Below are positions 1-11,700 of a DNA stretch of 64,000 nucleotides, in pieces. Under the pieces are notes generated by a model. It had not been told where the DNA came from. It searched no databases and saw only the letters and a program-made list of their open reading frames with translations. The DNA is from Silene latifolia (taxonomy: Eukaryota; Streptophyta; Magnoliopsida; Caryophyllales; Caryophyllaceae). The stretch is from assembly GCF_048544455.1 (NCBI RefSeq), contig NC_133537.1:69597634-69661633 (forward strand), in the 5' to 3' direction. Each line of letters starts with the position of its first letter. Within the stretch, counting starts at the first letter, position 1. Position numbers and translations under genes: made by a program.

Positions 1-5
1 TTCAT

Positions 6-165
6 AGTATGTTATATGTCCCACATTGAAAAATAATATAAGTGTGACAAATATACTACATATAAAAAATAGAATTTTCCCACATCAAAATATAACATAA
101 CGTGGGTGATTCCATGATATAAATAAGAGGCATCCTTGGAACTTAGGCATCAACCCAAAATCATT
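6..165 (+). repeat. Dispersed TRIM/LTR-like repeat, copy 1
   Basis: This stretch carries two 'TCCCACAT' motifs, an 'aTATAAATAAgagg' TATA-like stretch and the phrase 'cttggaacttaggcatcaacccaaa'-like text before a loosely conserved end. Close relatives lie at 538-710 and 1689-1880. A 'CCCACATCG' box followed by a TATA stretch is typical of plant TRIM or small LTR repeats. No terminal TG..CA pair or target duplication could be fixed, so the class is an inference. Confidence 0.4.
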
Positions 166-177
166 TGAATAATATAA

Positions 178-539
178 TTAGAATTGTGTTAAAAAAAATT
201 CTATCATTAGAGTATAGGTTCATATCATTTGCACATTTTTATTATGATAAAAAAAATAGAAAACAAATGTATGAATATTAATAGATAATATAGTATTTAC
301 TTATTATTAAATCGGGTTGGATGTCGAATTAGGTTCAAAAAATATGGTGTACTTTTAATTAGAATTGTGTTAAAAAAAATTCTATCATTAGAGTATAGGT
401 TCATATCATTTGCACATTTTTATTATGATAAAAAAAATAGAAAACAAATGTATGAATATTAATAGATAATATAGTATTTACTTATTATTAAATCGGGTTG
501 GATGTCGAATTAGGTTCAAAAAATATGGTGTACTTTTAA
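178..539. repeat. Exact tandem duplication, period 181 bp
   Basis: Two head-to-tail copies of about 181 bp (178-358 and 359-539) read identically by eye. Each begins near 'ttagaattgtgtt' and ends 'ggtgtacttttaa'. There is no coding capacity. The lack of divergence points to a recent duplication or to an assembly duplication. Confidence 0.85.
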
Positions 540-710
540 ATATGTTATTCGTCTCACATTGAAAAAGAATGTAGGTGTGATAAATATATACTACGTATAA
601 ATAGTTGAATTGTCCCACATCAGAAGATTATCATAAGCTGAGGTGATCCCATGATTATAAATTGGATTTATCCTTGGAACTTAGGTATCACCCCAAATAT
701 ATTAATCTCT
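538..710 (+). repeat. Dispersed TRIM/LTR-like repeat, copy 2
   Basis: Second relative of the repeat at 6-165. It has the same order: 'tatgttat', 'TCTCACATTG', 'TGTCCCACATC', then 'ccttggaacttaggtatcacccc'. It directly follows the 181-bp tandem duplication, whose unit ends in sequence that also precedes copy 3. The repeat may therefore extend further upstream. Confidence 0.4.
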
Positions 711-814
711 CAAAGTATACTTATTATATAAGAGACTTTAAACATAATCTTGAATTAAATGTTAAATTTTTAAAGTTGTAACATTTTTTTTAGGTGGGAG
801 AAAGAGCGATAAAA

Positions 815-1510
815 TGGTCAGTATTATAACGGAAATTTTTCATGATACCCTCGAATTTTGGTAGGTTACACATAATACCCCTAATTTTAAGTTTCTACAT
901 AATACCCTTGTGTTTACTTTATTTTCATAACGCTATTACTCATATGAGTAACTAGATGAGTAATTGAGCATGCCATGCTATTTGTGTTTTGTTATTTAGG
1001 TATTAAATGTTAGTTTATTAAATAAAATATGGATTTAGGAATTAGATAATGAAGTGTTTGTGTAATACTCCGTAGATAACAAAAGAAAAAGGCGTCCCCA
1101 AGTCATAAGAGTAATGGGCTTATGACGGAAGTTGTCAAATGGTATTCTGAGAAAGAAAAAGGTGAACACAAGGGTACCATTTGTAGAAACTTAAAATTAG
1201 GGGTACCATGTGTAATCTATCAAAGTTCAAAGTTACCATGAGAAATTTCTAATATTATAATGATATAATTAATTAAATTTTCATTTAAAAGAGAGGGATA
1301 TTCGTACCAATAAAACAATAAAGGGGAAATTATTTTTTAATTGTTATTTTATTGTCACGCCATCAAACTTAACGTCCATTTAATAACCTTTACATTAGGG
1401 GGTACCATGGGCAAAAAAATGGAACCTCAAGGGTACCGTAGGCAGATTCTTAAAAGTAGGGGTAACATGGAAAATCTGACAATAAGGTGTACCACGGAAA
1501 ATTTCCGTAT
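815..1510. repeat. Inverted-repeat (Mutator/MITE-like) cluster
   Basis: The arm at about 822-950 (boxes 'ggaaattttTCATGATACCC', 'CCCCTAATTTTAAGTTTCTAC', 'CCCTTGTGTT') is repeated in inverted orientation at about 1130-1255. A more diverged inverted copy lies at about 1395-1508. The first pair forms a terminal inverted repeat longer than 100 bp around a roughly 180-bp centre. Possible 9-bp imperfect flanks are 'gtattataa' and 'atattataa'. Long arms plus a 9-bp flank suggest a Mutator-like MITE, with a second nested or neighbouring copy supplying the third arm. No coding sequence. Confidence 0.5.
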
Positions 1511-1688
1511 CTCAATTATGAAATTTTTTTCTTGAAGAAAAACAACGTACAAATATTAATGGAGAGTACTTGATCATATTATTAAATTTAAATATAACTA
1601 TTAGATATAATGAGTAGCAATTGTCCGTATTCGATATTCGGGATTTGGTTGGATGTCGAACTAAGTGGAAAAAAGATAGTGTAATTCT

Positions 1689-1880
1689 GAGTATGTTATT
1701 TGTCCCACATTGAAAAATAATGTAGGTTTGATGAATATATATTACGTATAAATAGTAGAATTGTCCCACATCAGAAAAATAATTCAAGTTTGGTGAATAT
1801 ATTACATATAAATAATAGAATTGTCCCACATCGAAAGATTAGTATAAGGTAGGGTGATTATATGATTATAAATAAGAGTT
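1689..1880 (+). repeat. Dispersed TRIM/LTR-like repeat, copy 3
   Basis: Third relative of the repeat at 6-165, with an internal partial duplication: the 'tgtcccacat' box followed by 'gaatatattac-tataaataa' occurs twice (about 1697-1765 and 1767-1830). It ends near 'gattataaataagagtt'. Confidence 0.4.
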
Positions 1881-2011
1881 AACCCACGTATATATTAATC
1901 TTTTATTTTTTTTGAAAGAGATATTTTAATAATATGTAAATCAATCATTAGACATAGAATGTAAACATTAAACCCTTATAATATTTTTTTTTTGCATTAT
2001 AAATAAGTTTA

Positions 2012-2045
2012 TTACCCCGTTGCAACGCACGGGCATTCAAACTAG
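2012..2045 (+). mobile_element. Helitron-like 3' terminus
   Basis: A short GC-rich hairpin (CCCGTtGC / GCaCGGG, 2015-2033) is followed about 8 nt later by CTAG and then a T. This is the standard 3' signature of plant Helitrons (hairpin, CTRR end, insertion between A and T). No matching 5' TC end was identified, so the extent is unknown. Confidence 0.5.
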
Positions 2046-2876
2046 TCAATTTACTATATTGTACTTGAAATTCAACCGAATTGTATTATTAGTATTATTG
2101 ACATAATAAGGAAACACATTAATAACATAACAGTTAATATACACATTATTATCACAAATAAAAAGTTTATTGGACATATAGGAGAAGAAAATAAAAAAAA
2201 GCTAAGAGAGAATTAAGATGAGGATAAAAAACCAGGTTTTCAAGTTTTCTGCAAGTTGGATATATCTTATCTTTATTAATTTAGAAGACAATACTCAATC
2301 CAGGGCGTGCCACGTCATTAATTCAGTTTTTTTTTTTTTTTTTTTTTGGAAATACATGTTATGGTGGGACCCGTTAGTGTGCAATGTATTTATTTCTTCA
2401 GAATTTCGGCTATACAAACATGCGACAAATCCCGTCTTAGAACAAATACTACGAAATAATACTATGATATAATTTTATACATTCCGAATAAATGAAATTA
2501 ATGGCATATAAGCGGAATGAATTACAAATCGGAATAAATGAAACTAATTACAAATAAATGAATTACATAATTTAAAAAAATAATAATAATAAAATTACAT
2601 AATTACGAGAAGGAATTACATTTAATTACGGGATTGAATTACATATAATGCGAATAATTTAAATGCATAATTTATAAAAACTAGATAGTACGATATATTT
2701 TAAAAAAAAAACATCTTTTGTTATTTCCTCTTAAACCATTGCATGTGAACACGTATTTGTAACAAGTTTAAACATTAATTATGTAGATCGCTGATTTAGA
2801 CCAACTAGATAAGTACAATAAAAATGCAAAAAAAAAAAAAATCAACCAAAAACATTAATACCGGCCCAAATACATA
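2046..2876. other. AT-rich non-coding stretch
   Basis: Low-complexity AT-rich DNA with a T tract near 2327-2347, and a stretch (2490-2660) rich in 'gaaTTACAtaa'-like phrases that looks like a degenerate simple repeat. The ORF at 2218-2472 is composition-driven. No gene seen. Confidence 0.6.
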
Positions 2877-2907
2877 CCTGTGCAATTTTGCACGGGTTTA
2901 AAACTAG
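2877..2907 (+). mobile_element. Helitron-like 3' terminus
   Basis: Near-perfect hairpin (CCTGTGCAA..TTGCACGGG) followed by 'tttaaaa' and CTAG|T. This is the same Helitron 3' signature as at 2012-2045, with a better stem. It suggests two successive Helitron insertions in this upstream region. The 5' end is not resolved. Confidence 0.55.
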
Positions 2908-4081
2908 TTCCTTTTATATGTGTAATGTTAAACATGTTTGTAGTTATGTAGAACTGCTTCTGTTATTATTAATTGTTATATTGTTATTTGATAGACATGT
3001 TGTAACCGTGGAATTCCATAGGCACAAAAACACAAACTATTTTTTTTATCTTATTTATTATCATCAACTTATTTTAATTCTCGAAAGTAATTCAGAGAAG
3101 TTGGACTCTCTGTAATCGCTCAAAAAAAACTTCCTTTAATAATATAGATAGATATAGATATAGATATAGATAGATTTTATTATGTGCCAAATATGTTAGT
3201 CAATCAATCATCAATTATTATAATTTTAGCATGAGTCCACCACTATTGTCAATCATTTGGGCGGGAAATATTGAATAGTTCTTATTCTTTTAGTTTAGTG
3301 GAGATTATATGGATGTCCATATCTTAAAATATTTTAGAGTGTATACCCCTCATAATGGAATAATATACAGTTTTGTCCCTCTCTATATTCTCTCTAACTT
3401 TCTTTCTACAATTCTCTTGTATTTATTTCACAACATGAAGGTAATTATTGTGTGAAGGAAGAAAACAAAAAAAAAGACCATACCATATTACCAGTTTACC
3501 ATCGTGAAGGAAAAAAAAAATAAAGATCATACCATATTACCAGTTTACCATCTTGAAGGAAAAAAAAGAAGACATTAAATATCATGTCATCATATTATTT
3601 AATGGTAAATATTATTCTGTATTTTTTAATTATATTTCATGTAATTCTCAAAATAATTTACCTCCAGACTCCAACCCTTCTCAAGTTTTGCTCATTCAAC
3701 ACTGAAATTTAAATTCTATTCATAGTGTATAAAAGATTCGATATACTAATTACTAAGTGTAACCGTATCATCTTTTCACCTAAGATACAATACGATATCC
3801 ACGTAAGCGGCCGTTAAATACGATATCCACACATCAACCCTAACGTCAGCGCACTATAATGAAGAGAGAAAGAGTGAAATGTACAGCTCAACATCTAATC
3901 AACATTGACTTCAAAGTTCACAACGTATATACTCAGCATCCGCAAAGGATAACGCTGTAATGCTGTACCATCATCTTAACCTACTAATTTAATTAATATT
4001 AATATTACTCCATAATACTCTGTAACAATTAACAAACAAATAAAAAATCCCACATTTGCGCATCTCAAATACTTCGTCAGT
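2908..4081. other. Non-coding region with short tandem repeats
   Basis: Contains a (GATATA)n microsatellite at about 3146-3172 and a two-copy imperfect tandem repeat of about 50-60 bp at 3443-3560 (shared core 'CATACCATATTACCAGTTTA' in both copies). No coding signal was recognised. Confidence 0.55.
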
Positions 4082-4096
4082 ATTATATATAGACGC

Positions 4097-4290
4097 ACTA
4101 AAGTTGGCTGGTGTGAGTGGTAAGGACTCTTATCTCTTAAACAAGTGGTCAGGGGTTCGATTCCTGACTCTTGCGAATGAAAAAGCCAAATTTGGGAGGG
4201 GTCAACCCATTAAATTGCCTTCAGTACCTCGAAGAAGATTGCCCCAGCTGTCGGTAGGTAGGGGATACTCCTGGTCATCAAAGAAAAAAA
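4097..4290 (+). mobile_element. tRNA-derived SINE, full length, with target duplications
   Basis: A roughly 194-bp element flanked by an exact 15-bp duplication (attatatatagacgc at 4082-4096 and 4291-4305). It has an internal RNA polymerase III promoter: an A-box-like 'TGGTGTGAGTGG' near 4108 and a good B box GGTTCGATTCC at 4154-4164. It ends in an A-rich tail. The head resembles a tRNA, but the acceptor stem does not pair, so it is a SINE and not a tRNA gene. It sits about 350 bp upstream of the amidotransferase start codon, in the same orientation. Confidence 0.88.
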
Positions 4291-4305
4291 ATTATATATA
4301 GACGC

Positions 4306-4640
4306 GGCGCATCGACAACTGAATGTGGTAGTTCATTTCTTCATGCGCAGACCACCTTATTTTCTTCTTCTTCTTCTTCTTATATTTCCTTCAACTTAAA
4401 ACCTAAAATTTTAACAATCCTCATCCTTTCTAAAACTTTCCATAAACATTTCCTATAAAAATTCATTCATAATAATCTTATCCGCCTGTATAATCGATAA
4501 AAGGCAATTTCCATTAAGATCTTAGACATATTATTTATTTCCATTTTTGAAAGAATTCCCCTCCCAAAGTTTGATTTATTTGTTTGCTTTTTGAGCATAT
4601 ATTGTTATTGTTATCAGTTGCTCCGTATATAAGATAAAAG
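4306..4640 (+). promoter_or_regulatory. Upstream/leader region of the amidotransferase gene
   Basis: The remaining DNA between the SINE and the ATG. It has a pyrimidine tract of (TTC)n type at 4363-4383, common in plant 5' leaders, and AT-rich DNA on both sides. The transcription start cannot be placed from sequence. The start codon context is aagATGGCG, favourable for plants. Confidence 0.45.
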
Positions 4641-7516
4641 ATGGCGTCCGTATCACCTTCAACGGATCTCTCAATGATACTTCCGAGGGTTCTCATTGTT
4701 TCAAGACGTACCGTTCGCAAGAACAAGTTCGTCGATTTTGTCGGTGCGTTTCATCTCTCTTCTAATTATCGTTATTATTTTTGCACAAATCTCAACTTTT
4801 TCATGGTTTAATTTGGTAGGCCAAATTTTATAGGACCTTGATAGGTTCCACTGTATAGTAATTAGATTATGCATTCACGACGAACCTCTAATGTTGTCAA
4901 ATTTGAATCTGTTTTTTTTTTTTTTTAGGGTTGTCCAAGTCTCATATGATTCTATTAGTACGGCATAAAAATAGTTAGTTATTCTCACATGAATTCATGT
5001 TGAAATCAAATTCCTTCCGCAAAACCAGTAATTGACTTCTTCAACTTGTATCAATAACAACTCAATCTTTATTTATTCACAAAAACAAATTTACACATTG
5101 TACTATGCATGTGTGTACAATTGTTGTTCCAAGTATATTCTGAAAATCAAGTGGTACTATCAGTATCGCATACCGTATATGAGGATATTATCTCAATATT
5201 AGCCGGTCTGGTCGGGTCAGACATAAATGTATAATGATACCGTATATACGAGTCAAGTTTTATCAATTAAAAAGGGTTAAAACTAACCGGTCCGATAAGA
5301 AAAAATTGAAGAAATATATTTTGGTTGCACCAAAAATAGCTGTCATCTGACGATACCTCTTACGTATAGGCTGCCTGTATTTAATACAGTTAGTTAGACT
5401 GCAGATATTGATCACAACAAGAACTACGTATAAAATAATCTGTTATATCTTTCGACTACTGTAGATGGCATGTATGATGACAGTGTGGCAAACAATTGTA
5501 TCCGTAAACGATGGCTAGAAATAATATTTTGGGTTTTCTAAGTGTTGTAATAGAGAGTGAAATGAAAATGAGAGTTAAGGTCTCATATTTAAGAATTTTT
5601 GGATGAAGTTGGGGTAGCGACCGATACCTTACTACTAGGTCGGTTCCCCTAACGATGTCTTTAATTTGTTTGAAGGCCTTTATTCAAAAGGTTGGTGAAA
5701 GAAAATCAAAAGATTCACGTGTTAACAGGGTAGGGTAGGTCATGTAAATCGCATGATTAAGAGAAAATGTAGTGTATTATGTATCAACATTTGAACTTGT
5801 TTTTATCAGCGTCAAATTTAGTTGAGTGATGGGCAATCTTATTAAACAGGTGAATACCATCTAGATCTTATTGTAAGCTATGGAGCAGTCCCTGTGATAG
5901 TCCCAAGAGTGAACGGTGTAAGCATGCTGCTTGAGAGTTTTGAGCCAGTTCATGGCGTACTCCTTTGCGAAGGTGAAGACATAGACCCGTCTCTTTATGA
6001 CTCCAACTTATCCAGCTTCTCTCCCGAGGAACTCGAAGAGATCAAGCAAGCACATATTAGTGACACAACCATTGATCGAGAGAAAGACTCGATTGAGCTG
6101 GCTTTAGCTAAGCTTTGCCTCGAAAGAAACATACCTTACCTGGGCATATGCAGGGGATCTCAAATCCTTAATGTTGCTTGTGGCGGTACCCTTTATCAAG
6201 ATGTCGAGAAGGAGCTCTCGAGGAATTGTGATGAGGGCAAGAGAGTGGCGCATATGGACTACGACAATTACGATGGGCATAGACACGTGGTTAATGTGGT
6301 GGAGAACACGCCCTTGCACCATTGGTTCAATGGAAAAATGGAGATTATGGTTAATAGTTATCACCATCAAGGAGTTAAGAAGTTGGCTCCCAGATTTGTG
6401 CCTATGGCTTTCGCTCCAGATGGTTTGATTGAAGGGTTTTATGATCCTGATACTTATAACCCTGAAGAGGGTAAATTTATTGTAGGACTTCAATTTCATC
6501 CAGAGCGTATGCGACATCCTGATAGTGATGAGTTTGATTATTCTGGTTGCCCCTTTGCTTATAAGGTAACTCATCAACTCTTTCATTTGGTTAATATCAT
6601 CTTCTTTATGGTTCAACCGATAAGTCATATGCGCTGTTTGAGTAAACAACAATATACGGAGTATTGTACTCCCAAAACGGATCCTGTTGATAACCTTTTT
6701 CTACATCTATGATTATGTTCTTGGAAGCTGAGATCCGTATGCAACATTAACTAATGAGATAATAAGTTGGTTACCCTCCTCAAAATGGTCTGAAAGCTTT
6801 TGTATATGCCCTGGTTGTATTAGGGAGGGAGTCAGGGTACGCAGTCAGTCTTGTACTTGTGTTTTCCAACACATAAAACATTGTTTCCGGACAACACATA
6901 ACACCACTACGTCTATAATTGTATCAAACGTATAAGCAATAAGTTGTGTTTACAGGAATTTGTGAAGGCGGTGATAGCATACCAGAGAAAGCTAAGCTCC
7001 CAAGCGAGCGTGACAAGGGCTCCAAAGCTCAACCAAGAGCAGGAGTACAAGAGAAAGATGATTGTCCGAAGCTTCTCGATTGCTAAGGACATGTACATTG
7101 CAGGACGGACCAAGTCCAGTTCTGCCCAAGAATCAGAACTTGAACCAGGAGCCGTTTTCCTGGAGGTACATACGGTTTTCTTAATTAATAACTGTCATCA
7201 TGGCTTGGTTTATGGAAATTTTAAGCTATGACATTCAATTGTACAGGAAAACACAGCCTGTAACGTGCTGAGTTTACAGCAAGAGAAGAGGCTAAAGCAA
7301 ATAGGAGCAACGGTGCGAAACGGACATGGTTACAAGAAATTGAAAGTGGGGGAGGAGAAAGAAAAGGTGGCAAGAACAATTATAGAGAAGATGTCGGTAG
7401 AGCAATTATCTAATATGATGTCGTTTTATTACATGATGGGGCAGATATGTTCTGAGGTTTTGGAGACTAAGCTTCAAAATCTTCGACTGCTTAATCATGA
7501 TGATAACCTGGAATAA
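4641..7516 (+). CDS. GAT1_2.1: Class I glutamine amidotransferase-like protein (GAT1_2.1 type), four exons
   Basis: Exons: 4641-4743, 5850-6565, 6956-7165 and 7247-7516. All have GT-AG borders and consistent phases, giving 431 aa plus stop. The protein opens with a beta strand ([10 protein letters not shown]) and continues as a class I GATase (peptidase C26-like) fold. The nucleophile elbow GICRG places the catalytic Cys at about residue 135. The GLQFHPE motif gives the catalytic His 251 and Glu 253. An acidic [14 protein letters not shown] segment precedes them, as in plant GAT1_2.1. The C-terminal region (from about 275, exons 3-4) is Lys/Glu-rich and probably helical. The Arabidopsis relative (At1g15040) is a nitrogen-responsive enzyme reported to act on glutamine. 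Glutaminase activity here is inferred from family membership. No separate synthetase domain is present. The gene converges on the DUF789 gene at 8705. The call is secure; the symbol is by similarity of motifs recalled from memory. Confidence 0.93.
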
Positions 7517-8704
7517 TAATCTACAAATATATATTACCGTTGTTTTGTGGATTCTTCGTATTATTTTTTCAGTCGTGATCTTTTCAATCTACTACAAATT
7601 CAACGCGAATAGGGATATGGTATACAACGTGAGTACGTGATACTCTCTGTCTTCTCTTTGTGCTTAGTCAGTCATAAAGGCTTTGGCAATTTGGGAAAGG
7701 GACATTTTGTAGCGAGCCAATGTCGGTTGAGAGTGGATAGACATTAGACAACAATCCTCCGGGAGGTACGGTTTTCTTAAGATTAGACCCCTGCTGGACT
7801 TGTATTTGGATCCATGTCCGGTTCAGCTTAAAACAATCCAAACAAATCCTCATATCTGATTACCAAATGAATTTGGAAGGAAATCGAGACCTAATGCTTC
7901 TTTCTCACTCCCATCTCATCCCCGCCCCATCAATATTGTCCTAACACATTGTAAAGCTTAGACATGCAACTATGCCCTTGCCTTGGCGCCCAAAATAGGC
8001 AGAGCCGACTCATTTCTGACCCCCATACTCAGTAACCAGTTTCGAATAGACAAAAACCCGACTCGATAAAACTTCACTTTTAGAGTTACAGCAGATTAAC
8101 AGACATCTAATCCAACACATGCCAAGATCAACCATGCCAATGCCAAACCCCAGCAAATTATAAGGGCAATGAAGCAAACTAGAGAAAATCAAGCAAACCA
8201 ACATTACTGTACAAATCTACGTCTATATACTCTATAAAATAGAAAAAAGTATCATAATTCCGTTACAACCTATCAAAATCCCCTTTACAATGTTTGCTAG
8301 CTACTACGTTCTAGTCACTACGCACATTAGGGCTGGGGGATTAGTCAAGGTACCCGGAAAATAAAGCAGTCTCTCATTTGCTGTAACCTGACTGGTTCAA
8401 ATTTTCTTGCACCATTTCTACACCTATCTTGTTACTTTCTCGATTCAGCTGGGCCTTTTCCCTTCAACTGTACTCTCGGCACCTCTACTTCTACATTTTT
8501 TTCCCCTTTGATTTTTTTGATTTTTTTGGGTTTTTTTGATTTTTTTTTTTTTTTTTTTTTTTTTGATTTTTGGTTTTTGAAATTTGCATCATAGATGACT
8601 AAAACAAGTCACGGGGAAAAACCCCAACTCATTGACCACTGAAAGCCGCGCTTAAACATCCTCGAAATGGAAGGCAATGTACCATGGCAGTTTACTTATC
8701 GACA
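7517..8704. other. Convergent 3' intergenic region
   Basis: Lies between the stop codons of two genes transcribed toward each other and must hold both 3' UTRs and polyadenylation signals. AT-rich stretches after 7517 and a T-rich tract at 8513-8566 (on the minus strand an A-rich run) are the visible features. No ORF with codon structure was seen. Confidence 0.6.
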
Positions 8705-11700
8705 TCATCTGTTTCGACTGAAAAATAGGTAGTCAGGGTGGTTAACCTGGAGAAGCCTGAGCCAATTATCAGCTGCTTCCAAGAGTGAGTTCACTAACTG
8801 ATTGTCCTTTCCACTACTTGAAGTCCACAACGATCCTCTGAACTTGTAAGAAGAAAGACCGTAAACTGGTAGAGAGATCCTTGGAATGCAATCAATCTCA
8901 TTTGGGTAAGTCACCACTGGAGCTTGAGAAGGGGCATCTGCAAATTAGAAAATTATGAGTACCACATTGAAAAACAGTGTTTCAGGAAGAAGTTACTAAT
9001 TGAAGAAGTGCAATTTGAACTCCTTTACTTTGGGCTGAGGAGTAAGTTTCCACTATCAAATTAAACTTCAAACTCCTGTTGATGATAGGCTGATAGCAAC
9101 TCAATCAATACATAAGTAGAAGTGTAAAAACTGATAGGAATGGAAATATTAAAGTCAAATCTATACCCTCCCCGGTTATCATCTTAATTGGAACTAACCA
9201 TGAAATCATTCTTTCAATTCTAGGGAATTGCCCTTATTACTAAATATCACGGTTGCCCCAAATTTATGACGCAAAGAACATAGTCAGCACGCGACTATCA
9301 ATTCCTACGATCAAGATACAAAGTGAGATTAACAGCGTGTTTCGAAACAAAATAAGAAGGGGAAAGAAGGGGTGAAGGGGAGAGGAGGGGGAATGAGGTA
9401 GTTTTTCTTCCAAATTGTCCCTATGTTGGAAAGATTTTAATTTGCCTTATAGGAAGAAATGGAGGGGTCTGCTTTAAATTCCTTCAATTTGCTAACCAAA
9501 CAAAGAAAATTGCCTCCCTCCTTTCCCCCCGCTTTCCTTTCCTTTCAAATCTCTTCATCCAAACAAAAGGGTAATATCAGGATTTTCCCAAATGTAATAA
9601 ATCCTCATCAGTCATCACCAACTGTATACCATTCAACCAGCAGGACCTTCATGGTTTTATTTATTCACCAACATGGCAACATCACTGGCGCTTCTCAAAA
9701 AATCAAAAAATGATGAAAAGTAGTAAAAGTCAAAAGGATCAGTCAGGGATGAGCTGACAGGCTTCTTAAGCAAGAGAAAAGGCCAAAGAGTTGCTCAACA
9801 AGTATTTGACTATGCATATCCACACAAAAGGTGCAAGAACATAATACAATAAGATTGTACGACACTGCTGTATTTTTTGGATACTCCCATCATTCAGACC
9901 TCAATCTTGCTATCCCTACTGCAATAGTGAATAACTTGTTCATAAAGAATATACACTATAACACGAAGAAGGCAAGCATGTAACCAAAAATAACACTTCT
10001 TGCCACAAACAGAAAAGGTACCAACCATTATCAAGTATTAGCGCATTACCTCCTACTGGGGTGTAAAGAGAATGATAGGTCAAGAAACAAGCCTCCAAAT
10101 CTTTCAATGTTGGTCCCGTTGGTATCCTATAAATTGGGTACCTAAAATATACAAATTATATTAATATCAGCAGTAAAAGGCAAGTTAATACAAGAGACTT
10201 GACTTGAAGGCACTAAATAACATGTATACCATGCCACAGATAGCCAACTGGTAGACAGTAAATCAGAACTCCGAAGTGAATTTAGCTCCGGAAATCGCAA
10301 GGCCAGATCAGATATCTGACCAAACAAAATAAAGAAAGTAAGCATTATGATAAAACTGAGCCATCAACTTCGGAGGGGACAATGAGAGGATAACCTTATC
10401 AGCCAGAGGTTCACGACAAAATGGTGGATCGTACTCAAGATATTGAAACAACAGGGAAACTTGAGAATTCCCTGATTCACCATCATCACTTGACCCCTCA
10501 TGCACCGTTATATGCTGGGTTTTTGAGAGCAATTTCTCCATTTTGAAAGAAATATCGCTCGGAAGGCTGCAAGGATTGCGCTGCCCTCTAGAGTATGTCA
10601 ACGCCTGGTCCCTCTCAGAATCACTGCTACCCCCACTACTTGAATTGCTGTCCTCACTCTTTCGCCTGGTACATACAAAAACGTTTAGTCCTCTGCCAGT
10701 AAGAGATTCCAAAATACTTTCTAAGCAATCAATAAAGCAACAGTTTTGTTATACGTCAAAAATATAAGAAAGAAGAGGATGTCACTGCGTAAGCTAAAAA
10801 CCCGTAGTATACAATGTAATAAAAAAAAACTTCTCCACATGAAACATAGCAATAAGCCGACGTAGTACGGCAGCAGGTATACCAAGGATACATTTGTTAA
10901 CCTACAAACGTCGCTATGAAAGATAAAGCACTAGCTTATAGAAACTTAACAAATAAATCCCAAAGACTAACATTCCATATATGGTTAGGTTTTTTTTACT
11001 GCTAACCCTTAAGTGGTACACCTTCCAAAAAATTCTAACTAAGAGCGACAGTCAGAACTTTTCGCTACAAACACTTAAAGCATTGTGTTATTGTGCATGA
11101 TATTCCAGGTTCTGTAAATACCCTACGCAAAGACAAAAAAACATATCTATAGACCGTCATGTTGTCCTTATCATAGGAGATACTAATTCAACAGGGTCAA
11201 ATGGCATAATTAACTATTTACCAACTTTTAAGCGCCTGACAATTTCAATATGTCGATCGACCATACAGCATTAATGAACAACCCCTCCCCCTCCCAGTTA
11301 CCTTAATGTGTGACTTTTAGAGTCTGTAATCAGAAATGTCGCACAATCCATATCTAACTAAGACTGCATCAAACCATTAGCTTGGCTACAATAGTCAGGC
11401 CACTAAATGTGCGCACAGAATTTACACATAATAAGTAAACTCTCAGTTAACATATAAATGACTTGATTTGTTTCTCAGTCAACTACATCACATACACTAA
11501 TTACATTGCTGATTTCTTTAGGCCATGAATCTAATGTTCAACTAATAAATTGTTATGATCTGCCTTTAAAGTTTCCGATACGCTAGGTGTTATGTCGCAT
11601 GTGTATCTGTTCTAAAAGTGTCCCAATATACCACCAACGAGTCCAAGGATCCATTGCTAGCAATACAATAACGAAAATCAGAAGTTAGTTTGTTACACAT

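Noticed and set aside
3120..3175. Minus-strand Helitron 5' end ('ctatctatattattaaagg')
   Set aside because: Resembles such ends, but a (GATATA)n repeat explains much of it and no matching 3' end in that direction was found.
4104..4180. tRNA gene
   Set aside because: Has A- and B-box-like sequence, but no paired acceptor stem, and it sits in a unit with an A-rich tail and 15-bp target duplications: a SINE.
6104..6652. 182-codon minus-strand frame
   Set aside because: Antisense shadow of exon 2 of the amidotransferase, which has clear family motifs.
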